Part shown: positions 1-9,574 of the stretch, in pieces
How the letters are laid out: each line of letters starts with the position of its first letter
Numbering within the stretch: the first letter of the stretch is position 1
Assembly: GCA_017533795.1 (NCBI GenBank)
Contig: JAFWIH010000006.1
Location: 1 to 55,113, forward strand
Length of the DNA: 55,113 nt
Direction: 5' to 3'
From: Clostridia bacterium
GTDB lineage: Bacteria; Bacillota; Clostridia; TANB77; CAG-508
Program-made: the position numbers and the translations under genes
The notes under the pieces: model-generated
The model's database searches: none
Seen by the model: the letters and a program-made list of their open reading frames with translations, nothing else
Told to the model about the DNA's origin: nothing

Positions 1-338
1 AATGTTACTGTATATCCTCCATATTCTGATTTTGCTGTTAATTCTGCTGTCATATCAGTTAAGTCTTGTGGTACACTTGTAAAATATTTTCCTAAAATCG
101 TACTCAAATTAGAAGCATTTCCCTGATTTACCGCTTTATCATTTAATATATCTAGTTTTACTCTGTCTATTAAATCTCCTCTTTTTGTTGCATCACCTGC
201 TTCTGTTGCTCTACTTAATAGTCCATTTTCTCCTGTTAAACTTGCTATTGTAATTCCCACAAGAATCAGAAGTACAATTATTGTTATTACTAAGGCTATT
301 AAAGTAATACCTTTGTTTTGTCTTATGTTATTTTTCAT
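1..338 (-). CDS. prepilin-like N-terminal fragment (partial, runs off the left edge)
   Basis: The reading frame starts with ATG at 336-338, preceded by a strong AGGGAGG ribosome-binding site (about 347-353), and stays open to the first base of the window, so the C-terminus is missing. The N-terminus is a short basic leader (MKNNIRQNKG) followed by ITLIALVITIIVLLILVGI, the layout of a type IV prepilin-like cleavage/methylation signal with cleavage expected after the Gly. After it come about 75 polar residues resembling pseudopilin or major-pilin-like proteins common in uncultured Clostridia. The giant protein at 37478-46493 has the same kind of leader. The function of the mature part cannot be judged from this fragment. 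Confidence 0.75.
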   Translation of the reverse strand, partial: MKNNIRQNKGITLIALVITIIVLLILVGITIASLTGENGLLSRATEAGDATKRGDLIDRVKLDILNDKAVNQGNASNLSTILGKYFTSVPQDLTDMTAELTAKSEYGGYTVT

Positions 339-505
339 TTGTTTTTCCTCCCTTTTAAATCAAGCAAATGCTTGATTCTTTGTTCTTTGTTAGCTACACT
401 TTATCATATTCTTTGTTTTTTATCAATTATATTTAGTTCCGATATATATACATATATACTGCTACAAGGAGTTACAGCTTTCATTAAATTTGCATTACAT
501 TTTTA

Positions 506-943
506 TTACAAATCCATTACAATTGTTACCGGTCCATCATTAATTAAACTTACCTGCATATCAGCTCCAAAAATACCTTTTTCAACTTTTATGCCATATT
601 TACCGCATTCTTCACAAAAATAATCATATAAAGCATTTGCTTTTTCTGGTTTTTCTGCACCTGTGAATGATGGTCTGTTGCCACTAGAACAATCTGCACA
701 TAATGTAAATTGAGATATTATTAATAATTCTCCATTTACATCTTTTAATGCTAAATTCATTTTTTGATTTTCATCTTCAAATACTCTCAAGTTACAAAGT
801 TTTTTTACTAAGTAATCTGCTTGTTCTTTAGTATCACCTTTAGCTATACCTAGTAATACCATAAAGCCTTTATTAATTTTGCCAACTATTTTTTCATCTA
901 CCTCTACTTGAGCTTGCGTTACTCTTTGAATTACTAATTTCAT
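506..943 (-). CDS. dtd: D-aminoacyl-tRNA deacylase
   Basis: A 145-residue protein of the usual Dtd length. It hydrolyses D-aminoacyl-tRNAs (and glycyl-tRNA(Ala)), so it acts in cytoplasmic translation proofreading. It starts [16 protein letters not shown], contains the conserved SQFTLCAD segment in the middle and [11 protein letters not shown] at the end; the last segment carries the family Gly-Pro motif. An in-frame extension upstream to 1027 exists, but ATG at 943 is chosen because an AAAGGTG ribosome-binding site lies just before it and the family begins here. The gene follows uvrB on the same strand with about 110 bases between, and may be co-transcribed with it. Confidence 0.95.
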   Translation of the reverse strand: MKLVIQRVTQAQVEVDEKIVGKINKGFMVLLGIAKGDTKEQADYLVKKLCNLRVFEDENQKMNLALKDVNGELLIISQFTLCADCSSGNRPSFTGAEKPEKANALYDYFCEECGKYGIKVEKGIFGADMQVSLINDGPVTIVMDL

Positions 944-1054
944 TTTTTCACCTTTTTTGTTAATATTATGTGCATAAAAATGTACTATTTTACATTTTTT
1001 CGTACATATAAATGTAAAATAACACACTTTAGCTTATCTTATTTTATAATTTTT

Positions 1055-3019
1055 TTATTTTTCATCTATTAATTTTTCTAGCTCACGAATCTTATCACGT
1101 AATTCTGCAGCTTTTTCAAATTCCATTTCTGCTGCAAATTTAAGCATTTCGTCTGTAAGCTTTTTAATTACATCTTCTATGTCCTCATCTTTTTCAAGGT
1201 TGTATTCTACTGCAATATCTTCTATAACAGTTGCTTTTATACTGTCTCTTACAGATTTCTTTATTGTTTGTGGTGTTATTCCGTGTTCTTCATTATACTT
1301 TTGTTGAATGCTCCTACGTCTATTTGTTTCACTAATTGCTTTTTCCATAGATTCTGTAAGTTCATCTGCATACATTATAACAGTTCCGTCTGTATTTCTT
1401 GCGGCACGTCCTATTGTTTGTATTAGTGATCTTTCTGAACGCAAAAAGCCTTCTTTGTCTGCATCTAATATTGCAACTAGTGATACTTCCGGTATGTCTA
1501 GTCCCTCACGCAAAAGGTTTATTCCAACTAAAACATCAAATTCACCTAAACGCAAGTTTCTTATTATTTCCATTCTCTCTAATGCTTTTATGTCTGAGTG
1601 CATGTAGTTTACTTTTACGTCTAAACTTTTTAAATATGCTGTTAAATCTTCTGCCATTTTTTTTGTAAGTGTTGTGACTAAAACTCTTTCATTTTTTTCT
1701 ACTCTTATTCTAATTTGTTCTAATAAATCATCTACTTGATTTGTTACTGGTCTTACTTCTATTTTTGGGTCAAGTAATCCTGTTGGTCTTATTATCTGTT
1801 CTACAACATTATCCTTTGCGTGTTCCGCTTCGTATTCAGCAGGTGTAGCACTTACAAACACAACCTGATTTAGTCGCTGTTCAAATTCTTCAAATTTAAG
1901 TGGTCTATTATCATAAGCTGAAGGAAGCCTAAAACCATATTTAACAAGCGAATCTTTTCTAGACCTGTCTCCATTATACATTGCTCTTACCTGTGGAATA
2001 GTTGCATGTGATTCATCTATTAATAGCAAAAAGTCTTTTGGAAAGTAATCAAACAATGTAAAAGGTGGGCTTCCAGGTTCTCTACCACTAATATGCCTTG
2101 AATAGTTCTCTATTCCTTGGCAAAAGCCCGTTTCTTTCATCATTTCTAGATCAAAATTTGTTCTTTCTTCAATTCTTTGTGCTTCTATTAATTTGTTCTG
2201 TGATTTAAAATATTTTATTCTTTCTTCTAATTCCTCTTCAATTGTTACTAATGCTCTATCCATTTTATCTTTTGTTGTTACATAATGTGAATTTGGGAAT
2301 ATCATAATATGCTGTCTTGTACCAATTACCTTTCCTGTTAGCGGGTTTATCTCAACAATTTTCTCTACTTCATCTCCCCAAAATTCAACTCTAACTGCTG
2401 ATTCACTCATATCTGATGGGTAAATTTCAACTATATCTCCTTTTGCTCTAAATGTTCCTCTTTTAAAATCCATTTCATTTCTAGTATATTGCATAGTTAT
2501 TAATTTTCTCAAGACTTCGTCCCTTGATTTTTGCATACCAGGTCTAAGTGATACTATCATGTGTTCATAGTCTATTGGGTCTCCTAAACCATATATACAT
2601 GATACAGATGCAATAATTATTACATCTCTTGTTTCAAAAAGTGATGCTGTTGCTGAATGACGTAATTTATCTATTTCATCATTTATTGATGCATCCTTTT
2701 CTATATATGTGTCAGAACTTGCTATATAGCTTTCTGGCTGATAATAATCATAGTATGAAACAAAATATTCCACATTGTTCTCCGGAAAAAACTCTTTAAA
2801 TTCGGAATATAGTTGTCCTGCTAATGTTTTATTGTGTGCTAGAACCAATGTAGGCTTTTGAACTTTCTCTATAATATTTGCCATTGTAAATGTTTTACCA
2901 GATCCAGTCACGCCAAGTAAAGTCTGAAATTTTTTTCCAGACTTTATTCCGTTACTTAAATATTCTATTGCTTCTGGCTGGTCGCCAGTTGGCTTGTATT
3001 CTGAGTGTAATTTAAACAT
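1055..3019 (-). CDS. uvrB: excinuclease ABC subunit UvrB
   Basis: UvrB is the damage-verifying helicase-like subunit of nucleotide excision repair, loaded by UvrA and recruiting UvrC. The 654-residue protein has its Walker A GVTGSGKT at about residues 36-43, the beta-hairpin region with [10 protein letters not shown], the DESH helicase box, conserved helicase motifs including QTIGRAARN, and a C-terminal UVR motif ([11 protein letters not shown]). An alternative GTG start three codons upstream (3028) is less likely, because its GTG lies inside the AGGTG ribosome-binding site that fits the ATG at 3019. It follows the DUF975 membrane protein with a 15-base gap, suggesting co-transcription. Confidence 0.97.
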   Translation of the reverse strand: MFKLHSEYKPTGDQPEAIEYLSNGIKSGKKFQTLLGVTGSGKTFTMANIIEKVQKPTLVLAHNKTLAGQLYSEFKEFFPENNVEYFVSYYDYYQPESYIASSDTYIEKDASINDEIDKLRHSATASLFETRDVIIIASVSCIYGLGDPIDYEHMIVSLRPGMQKSRDEVLRKLITMQYTRNEMDFKRGTFRAKGDIVEIYPSDMSESAVRVEFWGDEVEKIVEINPLTGKVIGTRQHIMIFPNSHYVTTKDKMDRALVTIEEELEERIKYFKSQNKLIEAQRIEERTNFDLEMMKETGFCQGIENYSRHISGREPGSPPFTLFDYFPKDFLLLIDESHATIPQVRAMYNGDRSRKDSLVKYGFRLPSAYDNRPLKFEEFEQRLNQVVFVSATPAEYEAEHAKDNVVEQIIRPTGLLDPKIEVRPVTNQVDDLLEQIRIRVEKNERVLVTTLTKKMAEDLTAYLKSLDVKVNYMHSDIKALERMEIIRNLRLGEFDVLVGINLLREGLDIPEVSLVAILDADKEGFLRSERSLIQTIGRAARNTDGTVIMYADELTESMEKAISETNRRRSIQQKYNEEHGITPQTIKKSVRDSIKATVIEDIAVEYNLEKDEDIEDVIKKLTDEMLKFAAEMEFEKAAELRDKIRELEKLIDEK

Positions 3020-3034
3020 AGTTTTCACCTATTT

Positions 3035-4801
3035 CTATACTTTTAATTGCTTTGTTTTTAATTGTTTTTGAACACTATAATCATTTATTCCTCTACCAGA
3101 ATTTGGAACATTATGTGAATATACAGCATCAATTGTAAATATTGTAATTAAAACTATTGCTACAATTCCAAGAACCTTTTTATTAAGTATTCTAATTTTA
3201 TCATCTATTGCTGGAGCAATGTAATATACCATTGCTATACCTCCAAATCCAAAAGTAAGTAATCCTTCAGCACATATTCTACCATGTAAATTTAAAAAGT
3301 AACCACTGTAATCCCACCATTTTGTTCCGTCATGCGTTAGTTCAAGGTAATATGCTGTAAAATATTCAACAAAGCCACATAAAACAATAGCTAAGAAAAA
3401 TTCTAAAAGCATATTCTTTCTAAATTTACTTAAAAATAATAAAATAATTAGTGAACCACCGCCATATATTGGAAGCCATGGTCCATGAAATGTTCCTCGA
3501 TTTACAAATATACCATCATTTACTAAATATAGCATTACCTCCCATAGCCACCCTATAAATGAAACTATAAAAAAGATATAAATAAGAGAATTTAAACTAT
3601 AATGCCTCATGTAGTTTAATGACTCTATTGCATATTTTGTATCTTTTGACTCTATTGTAAACAACCTAAATGGATATGCTTCTTTTGTTATTACAGGTGC
3701 AAATTCATCAATAACAAATTCTTTTAATTTTTGATTCTCGTATTTCTTTTCATCTTCTGTATAACCATGTATTCCAAGAAACTCGTATATAAAATATTTC
3801 ATTCCTTTTTTCTTATTGTATATATAGTCTTCTTGATTCATTATTTCTAATATATCTTTATATTTTTCATCTATCAAATTGCTATCAGCTAATTCATATA
3901 GATATTTATCATTTAAAAGTTCTGCATTTTCTATCTTTTTATTTTTTGCAAGCATTCTTAGTTCTTTATAAAATTCAGCAAATGTTGCAACTTTATATGG
4001 ATTTAAATATAATACATTTGAAATTCCATATGTTAGTATTCCGAATAAGTCCCATCCAATAAATGATAAATCTATTATAAAAGCTTCTAATTTATGTCCA
4101 TACATCATCATTCTTGATAGTTTTATTGCTTCTTTTCCATTTATATCAGGGTTTTCTGCAAGAATATATGGCACCATTAAATAGGAATAATGTTTTATAA
4201 ATCCTCCTATGATTGTTATATTCCAAAGGCCTTGATAAATGATTCTTCTAAACATTGCCCTTGACACCTTATTCCATCGTTTTGTTTTACTTAAAAATGC
4301 GATTCTTCTATAAGGCACTTTTTTGTATGTTATGCCTTCTAAAAATATTCTTCTTATAATAACTTCAAAAATATTAACTATGTAAAACCAAAAAGCAAAA
4401 TATAAAACTAGTGCAGCAATTATTGTAATTACAAGCAATACAGTAGAAGATTTTGCTATATTTCTAAGAGCTGAAATGCCAACTATATATAAAGAACCGG
4501 ATCTAATGGCATTTATTGACATAGCAAAAATACCATTAGTTCTTCCTATTATATCTGTTTCGCTGTTTTTTTCTTCTTGCATATAATCATTTATTTCACT
4601 TTCTGTCTGTTCAAAACCTTTTTCATTTATATTGCTAATTATAGTTTCAAATGTATGATTCTCATTTACAATTGATAGTAAAAAAGACCCTTTAAATTCA
4701 GCACCAATAAAAACTGATATAGCACAAATAATTACAAAAAATACTATATGTTTTTTGTAGTTTATTCTTGCCTTTCTTTTTAATTCTTTTCTATCTACCA
4801 T
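3035..4801 (-). CDS. membrane protein: DUF975 domain fused to a CmpB-like (putative ABC-transporter type IV) domain
   Basis: A 588-residue integral membrane protein. The N-terminal half looks like DUF975: a basic start, a first membrane segment near residues 18-38, and the signature KLSRMMMYG...FIGWDLFGILTYGI...NPYK at about 225-270. The C-terminal half resembles the 'putative ABC-transporter type IV' (CmpB) family, with FIGWLWEVMLY, NRGTFHGPWLPIYGGG and FVEYFTAYYLE and several membrane segments. The two families usually occur separately, so this is a fusion. Its role is unknown. It overlaps the NUDIX gene upstream by 11 bases and has its own GAGGAG site inside that gene, a sign of translational coupling. 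Confidence 0.7.
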   Translation of the reverse strand: MVDRKELKRKARINYKKHIVFFVIICAISVFIGAEFKGSFLLSIVNENHTFETIISNINEKGFEQTESEINDYMQEEKNSETDIIGRTNGIFAMSINAIRSGSLYIVGISALRNIAKSSTVLLVITIIAALVLYFAFWFYIVNIFEVIIRRIFLEGITYKKVPYRRIAFLSKTKRWNKVSRAMFRRIIYQGLWNITIIGGFIKHYSYLMVPYILAENPDINGKEAIKLSRMMMYGHKLEAFIIDLSFIGWDLFGILTYGISNVLYLNPYKVATFAEFYKELRMLAKNKKIENAELLNDKYLYELADSNLIDEKYKDILEIMNQEDYIYNKKKGMKYFIYEFLGIHGYTEDEKKYENQKLKEFVIDEFAPVITKEAYPFRLFTIESKDTKYAIESLNYMRHYSLNSLIYIFFIVSFIGWLWEVMLYLVNDGIFVNRGTFHGPWLPIYGGGSLIILLFLSKFRKNMLLEFFLAIVLCGFVEYFTAYYLELTHDGTKWWDYSGYFLNLHGRICAEGLLTFGFGGIAMVYYIAPAIDDKIRILNKKVLGIVAIVLITIFTIDAVYSHNVPNSGRGINDYSVQKQLKTKQLKV

Positions 4802-5234
4802 ATTCAGTTTCTCCTCTAAGATTTTTTATATCTTTGCACACTTTTTCTAGGATCTCTTTTGTATTATCAAATGTTATTATATTAAATGCTTCATCTATTG
4901 TAACCCATTTACTATCTTCAATCTCCGCTTCTTGATTAGTTATTGTTACATCATCTTCTAAAGTCTCTGCAATATAAAATACACTTGTTTTATCAATTTG
5001 TTTGTCTTCAATTATGTAATTTATTGCATACCTATATTTTTCATCTAAAATTTTAACGTCTAAGCCTACTTCTTCTTTTACTTCTCTTAATGCTGTTTCA
5101 ACTTCTGTTTCTCCTTCTTCTATATGCCCTTTTGGAAATCCCCAAAAGTTTCTACCTTTTTCATATACTATTAATACTTTACTATGTGTTTCTTTATCAA
5201 AAATAACACAGCCACAAGAAATCTCTTTTTTCAT
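4791..5234 (-). CDS. NUDIX hydrolase, bis(5'-nucleosyl)-tetraphosphatase-like
   Basis: A 147-residue NUDIX protein with a complete Nudix box at residues 36-58: G, then E42, then R50-E51 and E54-E55-x-G57-L58 (REVKEEVGL). The opening CGCVIF and the WGFPKGHIEEGE segment resemble Ap4A-hydrolase-type (MutT/NudA-like) enzymes, which split dinucleoside polyphosphates or other nucleoside diphosphate derivatives; the real substrate cannot be told from sequence. ATG at 5234 has an AAGGAG site. It is the first gene of the group NUDIX - DUF975/CmpB - uvrB - dtd. Confidence 0.85.
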   Translation of the reverse strand: MKKEISCGCVIFDKETHSKVLIVYEKGRNFWGFPKGHIEEGETEVETALREVKEEVGLDVKILDEKYRYAINYIIEDKQIDKTSVFYIAETLEDDVTITNQEAEIEDSKWVTIDEAFNIITFDNTKEILEKVCKDIKNLRGETEYGR

Positions 5235-5281
5235 TTATTTCTCCTTATAATTTATTACATATACTTATATCATATAACACT

Positions 5282-5310
5282 AAAAAAAACAAGGTAAATA
5301 AATACCTTGT
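5282..5310 (-). terminator. Rho-independent terminator after the helical protein gene
   Basis: Arms ACAAGGTA (5289-5296) and TACCTTGT (5303-5310) form a perfect 8-bp stem with a 6-base loop, followed on the minus strand by a run of eight T. It lies 8 bases beyond the stop of the gene at 5319-5768. Confidence 0.88.
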
Positions 5311-5318
5311 TTCTAATT

Positions 5319-5768
5319 CTATTCTGTTTCTTCGCCATATTTTTCATCATATTCTTGTTGAGCTGCAGCAGCTTCTAATACTGCAAGTTTTGCTTCTTCT
5401 GCTGCAAGCAATGATAATTCAATACATGCTGACGCATATTCTGTTGTATCTTCTATATATTTTTCTAGTGAAGCTTTATCATGAGCTTCCTTTCTTTCAG
5501 CTAGCTCTTTTTTAGCAACATCTATATTCATTTGGGCTTTTAATAACTCTGATGAAGCTTTACCTTTTGCTTTTTCAGAAAAAAATCTATAATTTTCTTT
5601 CATAGCATTTACATTGCTTTTAGTTTCTTCTATAGCATCATCAATTTTGTCTTTAGTATACATTCCCATTATTTTTGCTGTATCAATTCCATCTTTTGTT
5701 TTTTCTCCTAAATCTTTCATTTTTTCTTTTAATGCATCCATTTTTTCTTTCATTTCTTCTTTGTTCAT
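5319..5768 (-). CDS. hypothetical alpha-helical (coiled-coil) protein
   Basis: A 149-residue, highly charged protein with no signal peptide and no membrane segment. It is rich in Lys, Glu and Ala with heptad-like spacing almost throughout (for example residues 1-35, EEMKEKMDALKEKMKDL), so a long helical or coiled-coil rod is expected; the last 20 residues are acidic. ATG at 5768 has an AAAGGAGG site. I do not recognise a family. The gene stands alone, with a terminator just downstream. Confidence 0.7.
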   Translation of the reverse strand: MNKEEMKEKMDALKEKMKDLGEKTKDGIDTAKIMGMYTKDKIDDAIEETKSNVNAMKENYRFFSEKAKGKASSELLKAQMNIDVAKKELAERKEAHDKASLEKYIEDTTEYASACIELSLLAAEEAKLAVLEAAAAQQEYDEKYGEETE

Positions 5769-5863
5769 AATAAAATACCTCCTTTATTTTTTTATAAAAA
5801 TAACTTGTATTATATAATGCATATTATATAATATAAGTTATTTATTTGCAATGAATTTCAAAA

Positions 5864-7939
5864 CTAATTTTGTTCGCTTTGTTTCTTTCTATAATTTTTA
5901 ACGACTTCTATTATCATATTTACTGCAAAAAGTATAACAAAGAAGAATAATAATATAATTGTGTTTTTTCCAATCAAGCTTGAATCTGTTTGTATTAGGC
6001 AGTCTTTAAATATTCTTACTGTATATGTCATTGGAAGCCATGACGTAAATGCTTGGAATCCCTTATCAATTGTTTCTACAGGGAATGTTCCTCCTGAAGC
6101 TGCTAGTTGTAGCACTAGAATAATTAATGCTAAGAATTTTCCTATATCACCAAAGTTTCTGATTAAGAATTGCATTATTGTTGTAAATGTCATTCCTGTT
6201 AACATACATTCTAATAAAAATACTCCTGTACTTGCTACACTAAATCCTAATAGTGCTTTAAGTATTATTCCTGTTAATATTCCTTCTGCTGCGCCTATTG
6301 CTAAATAAATAAGATTTTGTAATGCTTTATTTGGCGCTTCATGGTCTAATCTTCCAAATCTATGTTTTTGATCATAATATAAAATTACATATAGCATTAA
6401 TGCTCCTACCCATAATCCTATTGATAAAAATAATGGTGTAAAAGCTACTCCATATGAATCAACCTCACCAAAAGATTTCTCTTTAAATTCTACTGGGTCT
6501 TCTACAAAATCTGATAAACCATCTAATTTCTTTATTTGTTCATTGGCAGTATTCTTTCCATCTTCAATAGAATTTTTTAATGTAGTAATTCCTTCTGTTA
6601 ATTGTACGCTTCCATCTAGCGCAGATTTGCTTCCAGCATCTAATTGTTGCAAAGCTATTTTTATTAAATTAGAATTTCTACTTAACTCCCCTAATCCATT
6701 TGATAATGAATTTGCTCCATTTTTTATTTTATTTGTTCCTGTATTTAGCGAATTGATTCCATCTTTTAATTTTGCTGTTCCTTGTTCAACTTGTGCTAAG
6801 CTATTTTTTAATGTAGTTATCTTACTTGATAACCCTTTTATTTCTGCTGTATTATTATTTAATTGTTTAGCTCCTTCAGTTACTTGTGAAGCTCCAGCTA
6901 CAAGTTGTTTTTCTGCATTTGTCAATTGTTTTCTTGAAGGAGCATTTAAAACCTGATTTGCTCCACCAGCAAGTTGAGTTAATGTACTATCTGGAGTAAC
7001 ACCTAATTCAATTAAACCATTGTAATAATTTACTATGCCTTGCAAAATTTGGTCTTGATTTTTATCTAATTGATTTTGTCCAGTTATATACGAATTTATT
7101 CCTGTTTGAAGACTATTCATTCCTGTATTTAAAGCACTTATTCCGTCTGTAAGTTGTGTAATTTTACTTAGATCTGCATTATTTAAAGCTTGATTTATTT
7201 CACTCACACCATTATTTAAGCTTGTTGCACCATCTTGTAATTCTTGTGTTCCTTCTGCTGATTGTGTTAAGCCAGTCGTAAGAGTTTTACTTCCATCTGT
7301 AGCACTTTTGATGCCTGCATCAAACTCAGTATATTTTGTATTTAAAGTACTAACACCTGTACTTAATTCGTTTAATCCAGAATCTAAGCTTTCAGATCCA
7401 TCTTTAATTTGTCCTACACCGCTACTAATTCTATCTAGATTTTCTGGAACTTCTTTTAATTTATTTGCTAATGTATTTGTAGTTTCTTTTGCTACTTTGC
7501 TTTGAAGCTCTATTTCAGCAGATTTTAATCCACTATTTATTATTTGATATGCTAAGTAGTTTTTTCTTTTGTTTGGTGTATATGTAATAATTGCTTTTTG
7601 CTTATTTTCATCAGCACCACTTTCTAAAGATTTTGTAAAATCCTCAGGTATTGTTATTACTGCATAATAGTCATCATTAGATAGGCCTTTTATAGCTTCA
7701 TCATAAGATGTTTCTGTAAAGCCTAATGTATTTTCCGCTTCTTGCAAACTTTTGATTAATTCAGACCCTTTATCTCCTTTATCTAAGTTAACCAGTCCAA
7801 CTTTAACATCACCTAAGTTGCCATATGGATTCCAGTATGATTTTAGATAAAAGAAACTATAAATTACCGGAATTAATAATACTACTGCTAAAATAATAAT
7901 TTTAAAAAATCTTTTTTCTTGTAAAGTTTTCGTATTCAT
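5864..7939 (-). CDS. YhgE/Pip-family membrane protein (phage infection protein-like)
   Basis: A 691-residue protein with the YhgE/Pip layout: one N-terminal membrane segment (about residues 11-31, IIILAVVLLIPVIYSFFYLK), a conserved extracellular opening (SYWNPYGNLGDVKVGLVNLDKG), a long stretch of Gly/Leu/Ser-rich heptads predicted to be a helical stalk (about 165-470), and five or so C-terminal membrane segments of ABC-2 permease type. Family members include the phage receptor Pip and membrane subunits linked to type VII secretion or drug export; the substrate here is unknown. It starts 5 bases after the TetR gene, and such a pair is normally a regulator with its target. Confidence 0.88.
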   Translation of the reverse strand: MNTKTLQEKRFFKIIILAVVLLIPVIYSFFYLKSYWNPYGNLGDVKVGLVNLDKGDKGSELIKSLQEAENTLGFTETSYDEAIKGLSNDDYYAVITIPEDFTKSLESGADENKQKAIITYTPNKRKNYLAYQIINSGLKSAEIELQSKVAKETTNTLANKLKEVPENLDRISSGVGQIKDGSESLDSGLNELSTGVSTLNTKYTEFDAGIKSATDGSKTLTTGLTQSAEGTQELQDGATSLNNGVSEINQALNNADLSKITQLTDGISALNTGMNSLQTGINSYITGQNQLDKNQDQILQGIVNYYNGLIELGVTPDSTLTQLAGGANQVLNAPSRKQLTNAEKQLVAGASQVTEGAKQLNNNTAEIKGLSSKITTLKNSLAQVEQGTAKLKDGINSLNTGTNKIKNGANSLSNGLGELSRNSNLIKIALQQLDAGSKSALDGSVQLTEGITTLKNSIEDGKNTANEQIKKLDGLSDFVEDPVEFKEKSFGEVDSYGVAFTPLFLSIGLWVGALMLYVILYYDQKHRFGRLDHEAPNKALQNLIYLAIGAAEGILTGIILKALLGFSVASTGVFLLECMLTGMTFTTIMQFLIRNFGDIGKFLALIILVLQLAASGGTFPVETIDKGFQAFTSWLPMTYTVRIFKDCLIQTDSSLIGKNTIILLFFFVILFAVNMIIEVVKNYRKKQSEQN

Positions 7940-7944
7940 AATTT

Positions 7945-8532
7945 TTACTTCCTTTCTTTTATTACTTTTTTTGTTATGATACCATTTTTTAAAATATGTA
8001 AAATATTATCTGCAATTTCCTTATCATTAAGTTTTTTAAACTCCTCATCCCATTCAAACATAAGAGCTATATACATTTTATAAATTAAAAAAGTTGTTAT
8101 ATCAATATTTTTAACCTCAATATATCCATCGTTTTTTGCTTGCAATAAAATTTGTTTTATAAAGTTTTTTATTTCACCGTCAACGCTTTTCAAACTTTCT
8201 TTTAGCATTTTTACATTAAATGAATCTTGCTCTTTAATTATAAGATTAATAAAGAAACTTTCTTTTTTATATGTTAGCATCTTGTATAATCCTTGATGTA
8301 CTTTTTCTAAAAAATCATTACTATTATTTTGATATTCTTCAACTATCTTTTTCATATTATTCAATTCTTCTTTTATAAAAAAGTTTATTAAATCTGCTTT
8401 ACTTCCAAAATATGAATATACTGTTTTTTTGGTTACTCCTGCATTTTTTGCAATTTCGTCCATAGATACTTTTTTTATTCCATATTTTAAAAACAATGTT
8501 CTTGCACTACTAACTATTTGTTCTTCTTTCAT
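7945..8532 (-). CDS. TetR/AcrR-family transcriptional regulator
   Basis: A 195-residue protein with an N-terminal TetR helix-turn-helix at about residues 10-45: the segment around SMDEIAKNAGVTKKTVYSYFGSK matches the family consensus. The C-terminal two thirds is a helical ligand-binding region that shows no family-specific motif I can name. It is expected to repress its own operon with the YhgE gene, which starts 5 bases downstream. The promoter region at 8557-8618 carries paired palindromes that are a natural operator. The start at 8532 has an AAGGTG site. Confidence 0.9.
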   Translation of the reverse strand: MKEEQIVSSARTLFLKYGIKKVSMDEIAKNAGVTKKTVYSYFGSKADLINFFIKEELNNMKKIVEEYQNNSNDFLEKVHQGLYKMLTYKKESFFINLIIKEQDSFNVKMLKESLKSVDGEIKNFIKQILLQAKNDGYIEVKNIDITTFLIYKMYIALMFEWDEEFKKLNDKEIADNILHILKNGIITKKVIKERK

Positions 8533-8556
8533 AAATATTCACCTTCTTTTTAAAAA

Positions 8557-8618
8557 AATATACTAGTACACTTAAATAGTATACTAGTATATTTTATCAC
8601 TTTGTATTTTTTTGTAAA
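8557..8618 (-). promoter_or_regulatory. promoter and paired-palindrome operator of the TetR-YhgE operon
   Basis: On the minus strand TTTACA (8613-8618) is 16 bases from TAAAAT (8591-8596). Downstream lie two copies of the palindrome TACTAGTA at 8561-8568 and 8582-8589, with centres 21 bp apart (two helix turns). They form the cores of a larger inverted repeat with 17-bp arms (8558-8574 and 8578-8594) that differ at one base. The position over the start of transcription suits repression by the adjacent TetR protein; that link is inferred. Confidence 0.7.
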
Positions 8619-8647
8619 TAGTTTTCACAAAACCTTCACAATTGTTT

Positions 8648-9538
8648 CTAATGATGATGGTGGTGATGATGTATAGCGTCATCATTAAATTCTGGATTAC
8701 ATTCAGTTTCAGAACATGCTTCATCCTCTGTTTCAAGTATTGCATGGCATATTCCATGTTCTTTAAGCTCTTCTCTAATATCATTTTTTACTTTCTTTAT
8801 ATCATTTGATTTACTAACTATATGCATTGTAGCATAATTATTGTATCCATCTATACTCCATACATGTATATGATGTATGTCTTCTACTTCATCAATTTCT
8901 AATAAATGATTTTTTATATCATCTATATTAATATCATGAGGTGTCTTTTCTAAAAACAAGTCTAAAATCTCTTTTAAATTTTTAAAAGTATTTATTAAAA
9001 TAAATGTAGCAACACCTATACTCATTATAGGATCTATAATGCTTATGTCTGTGTAATTCATTATTATCGCACCAACTAAAACTACAACCCATCCTAAAAC
9101 ATCTTCTAGCATGTGTAGATTTACAGATTTTTGGTTAATTGAGTCTCCTTCCTTGGTTAGATATGCTGCAACAAAGTTTGTTATTATACCTATAATTGCA
9201 AATAACATCATTCCTTGATAGTCTACTGCAACAGGATTAATAATTCTTCCTATAGCATTATATATTACTAATATAGAACCAACCATTAGTATTACTGTAG
9301 TAATTAATCCTCCAAGCACAGAATATCTAGTGTACCCATAAGTATATCTATTATCTGGCTTTTTCTTGCTCTTCTTTTCTAAGAAAAATGATATTCCTAT
9401 GCTTAAAGCATCCCCCATATCATGGATTGAATCTGATAAAATTGCTACAGAATTTGTGAACAATCCCCCAAAGAATTCAAAAATTGAAAATCCTAAGTTT
9501 AAAATAAATGCAACTAAAATATTTTTTTCTGTTTTCAT
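8648..9538 (-). CDS. cation diffusion facilitator (CDF) family metal transporter
   Basis: A 296-residue CDF exporter, a metal/proton antiporter of the cytoplasmic membrane, most often for Zn, Co, Fe or Mn. Six membrane segments are visible. The transport-site pattern is present in TM2 (SDSIHDMGD, HxxxD) and TM5 (HMLEDVLGW, HxxxD). The cytoplasmic C-terminal domain has HHIHVWSIDG. The protein ends with a Cys/Glu-rich segment and seven His, a likely extra metal-binding tail. ATG at 9538 has AAGGAGAG. It is the last gene of a cluster with ZIP, DUF47 and PiT transport genes. Confidence 0.92.
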   Translation of the reverse strand: MKTEKNILVAFILNLGFSIFEFFGGLFTNSVAILSDSIHDMGDALSIGISFFLEKKSKKKPDNRYTYGYTRYSVLGGLITTVILMVGSILVIYNAIGRIINPVAVDYQGMMLFAIIGIITNFVAAYLTKEGDSINQKSVNLHMLEDVLGWVVVLVGAIIMNYTDISIIDPIMSIGVATFILINTFKNLKEILDLFLEKTPHDINIDDIKNHLLEIDEVEDIHHIHVWSIDGYNNYATMHIVSKSNDIKKVKNDIREELKEHGICHAILETEDEACSETECNPEFNDDAIHHHHHHH

Positions 9539-9574
9539 TAATGCTCTCCTTTCTTCTTGTATTATATATACTTT

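Noticed and set aside
8648..8668. Seven-His tail as a vector or cloning tag
   Set aside because: The surrounding sequence is normal genomic DNA with an intact neighbouring operon; His-rich tails are known in CDF proteins.
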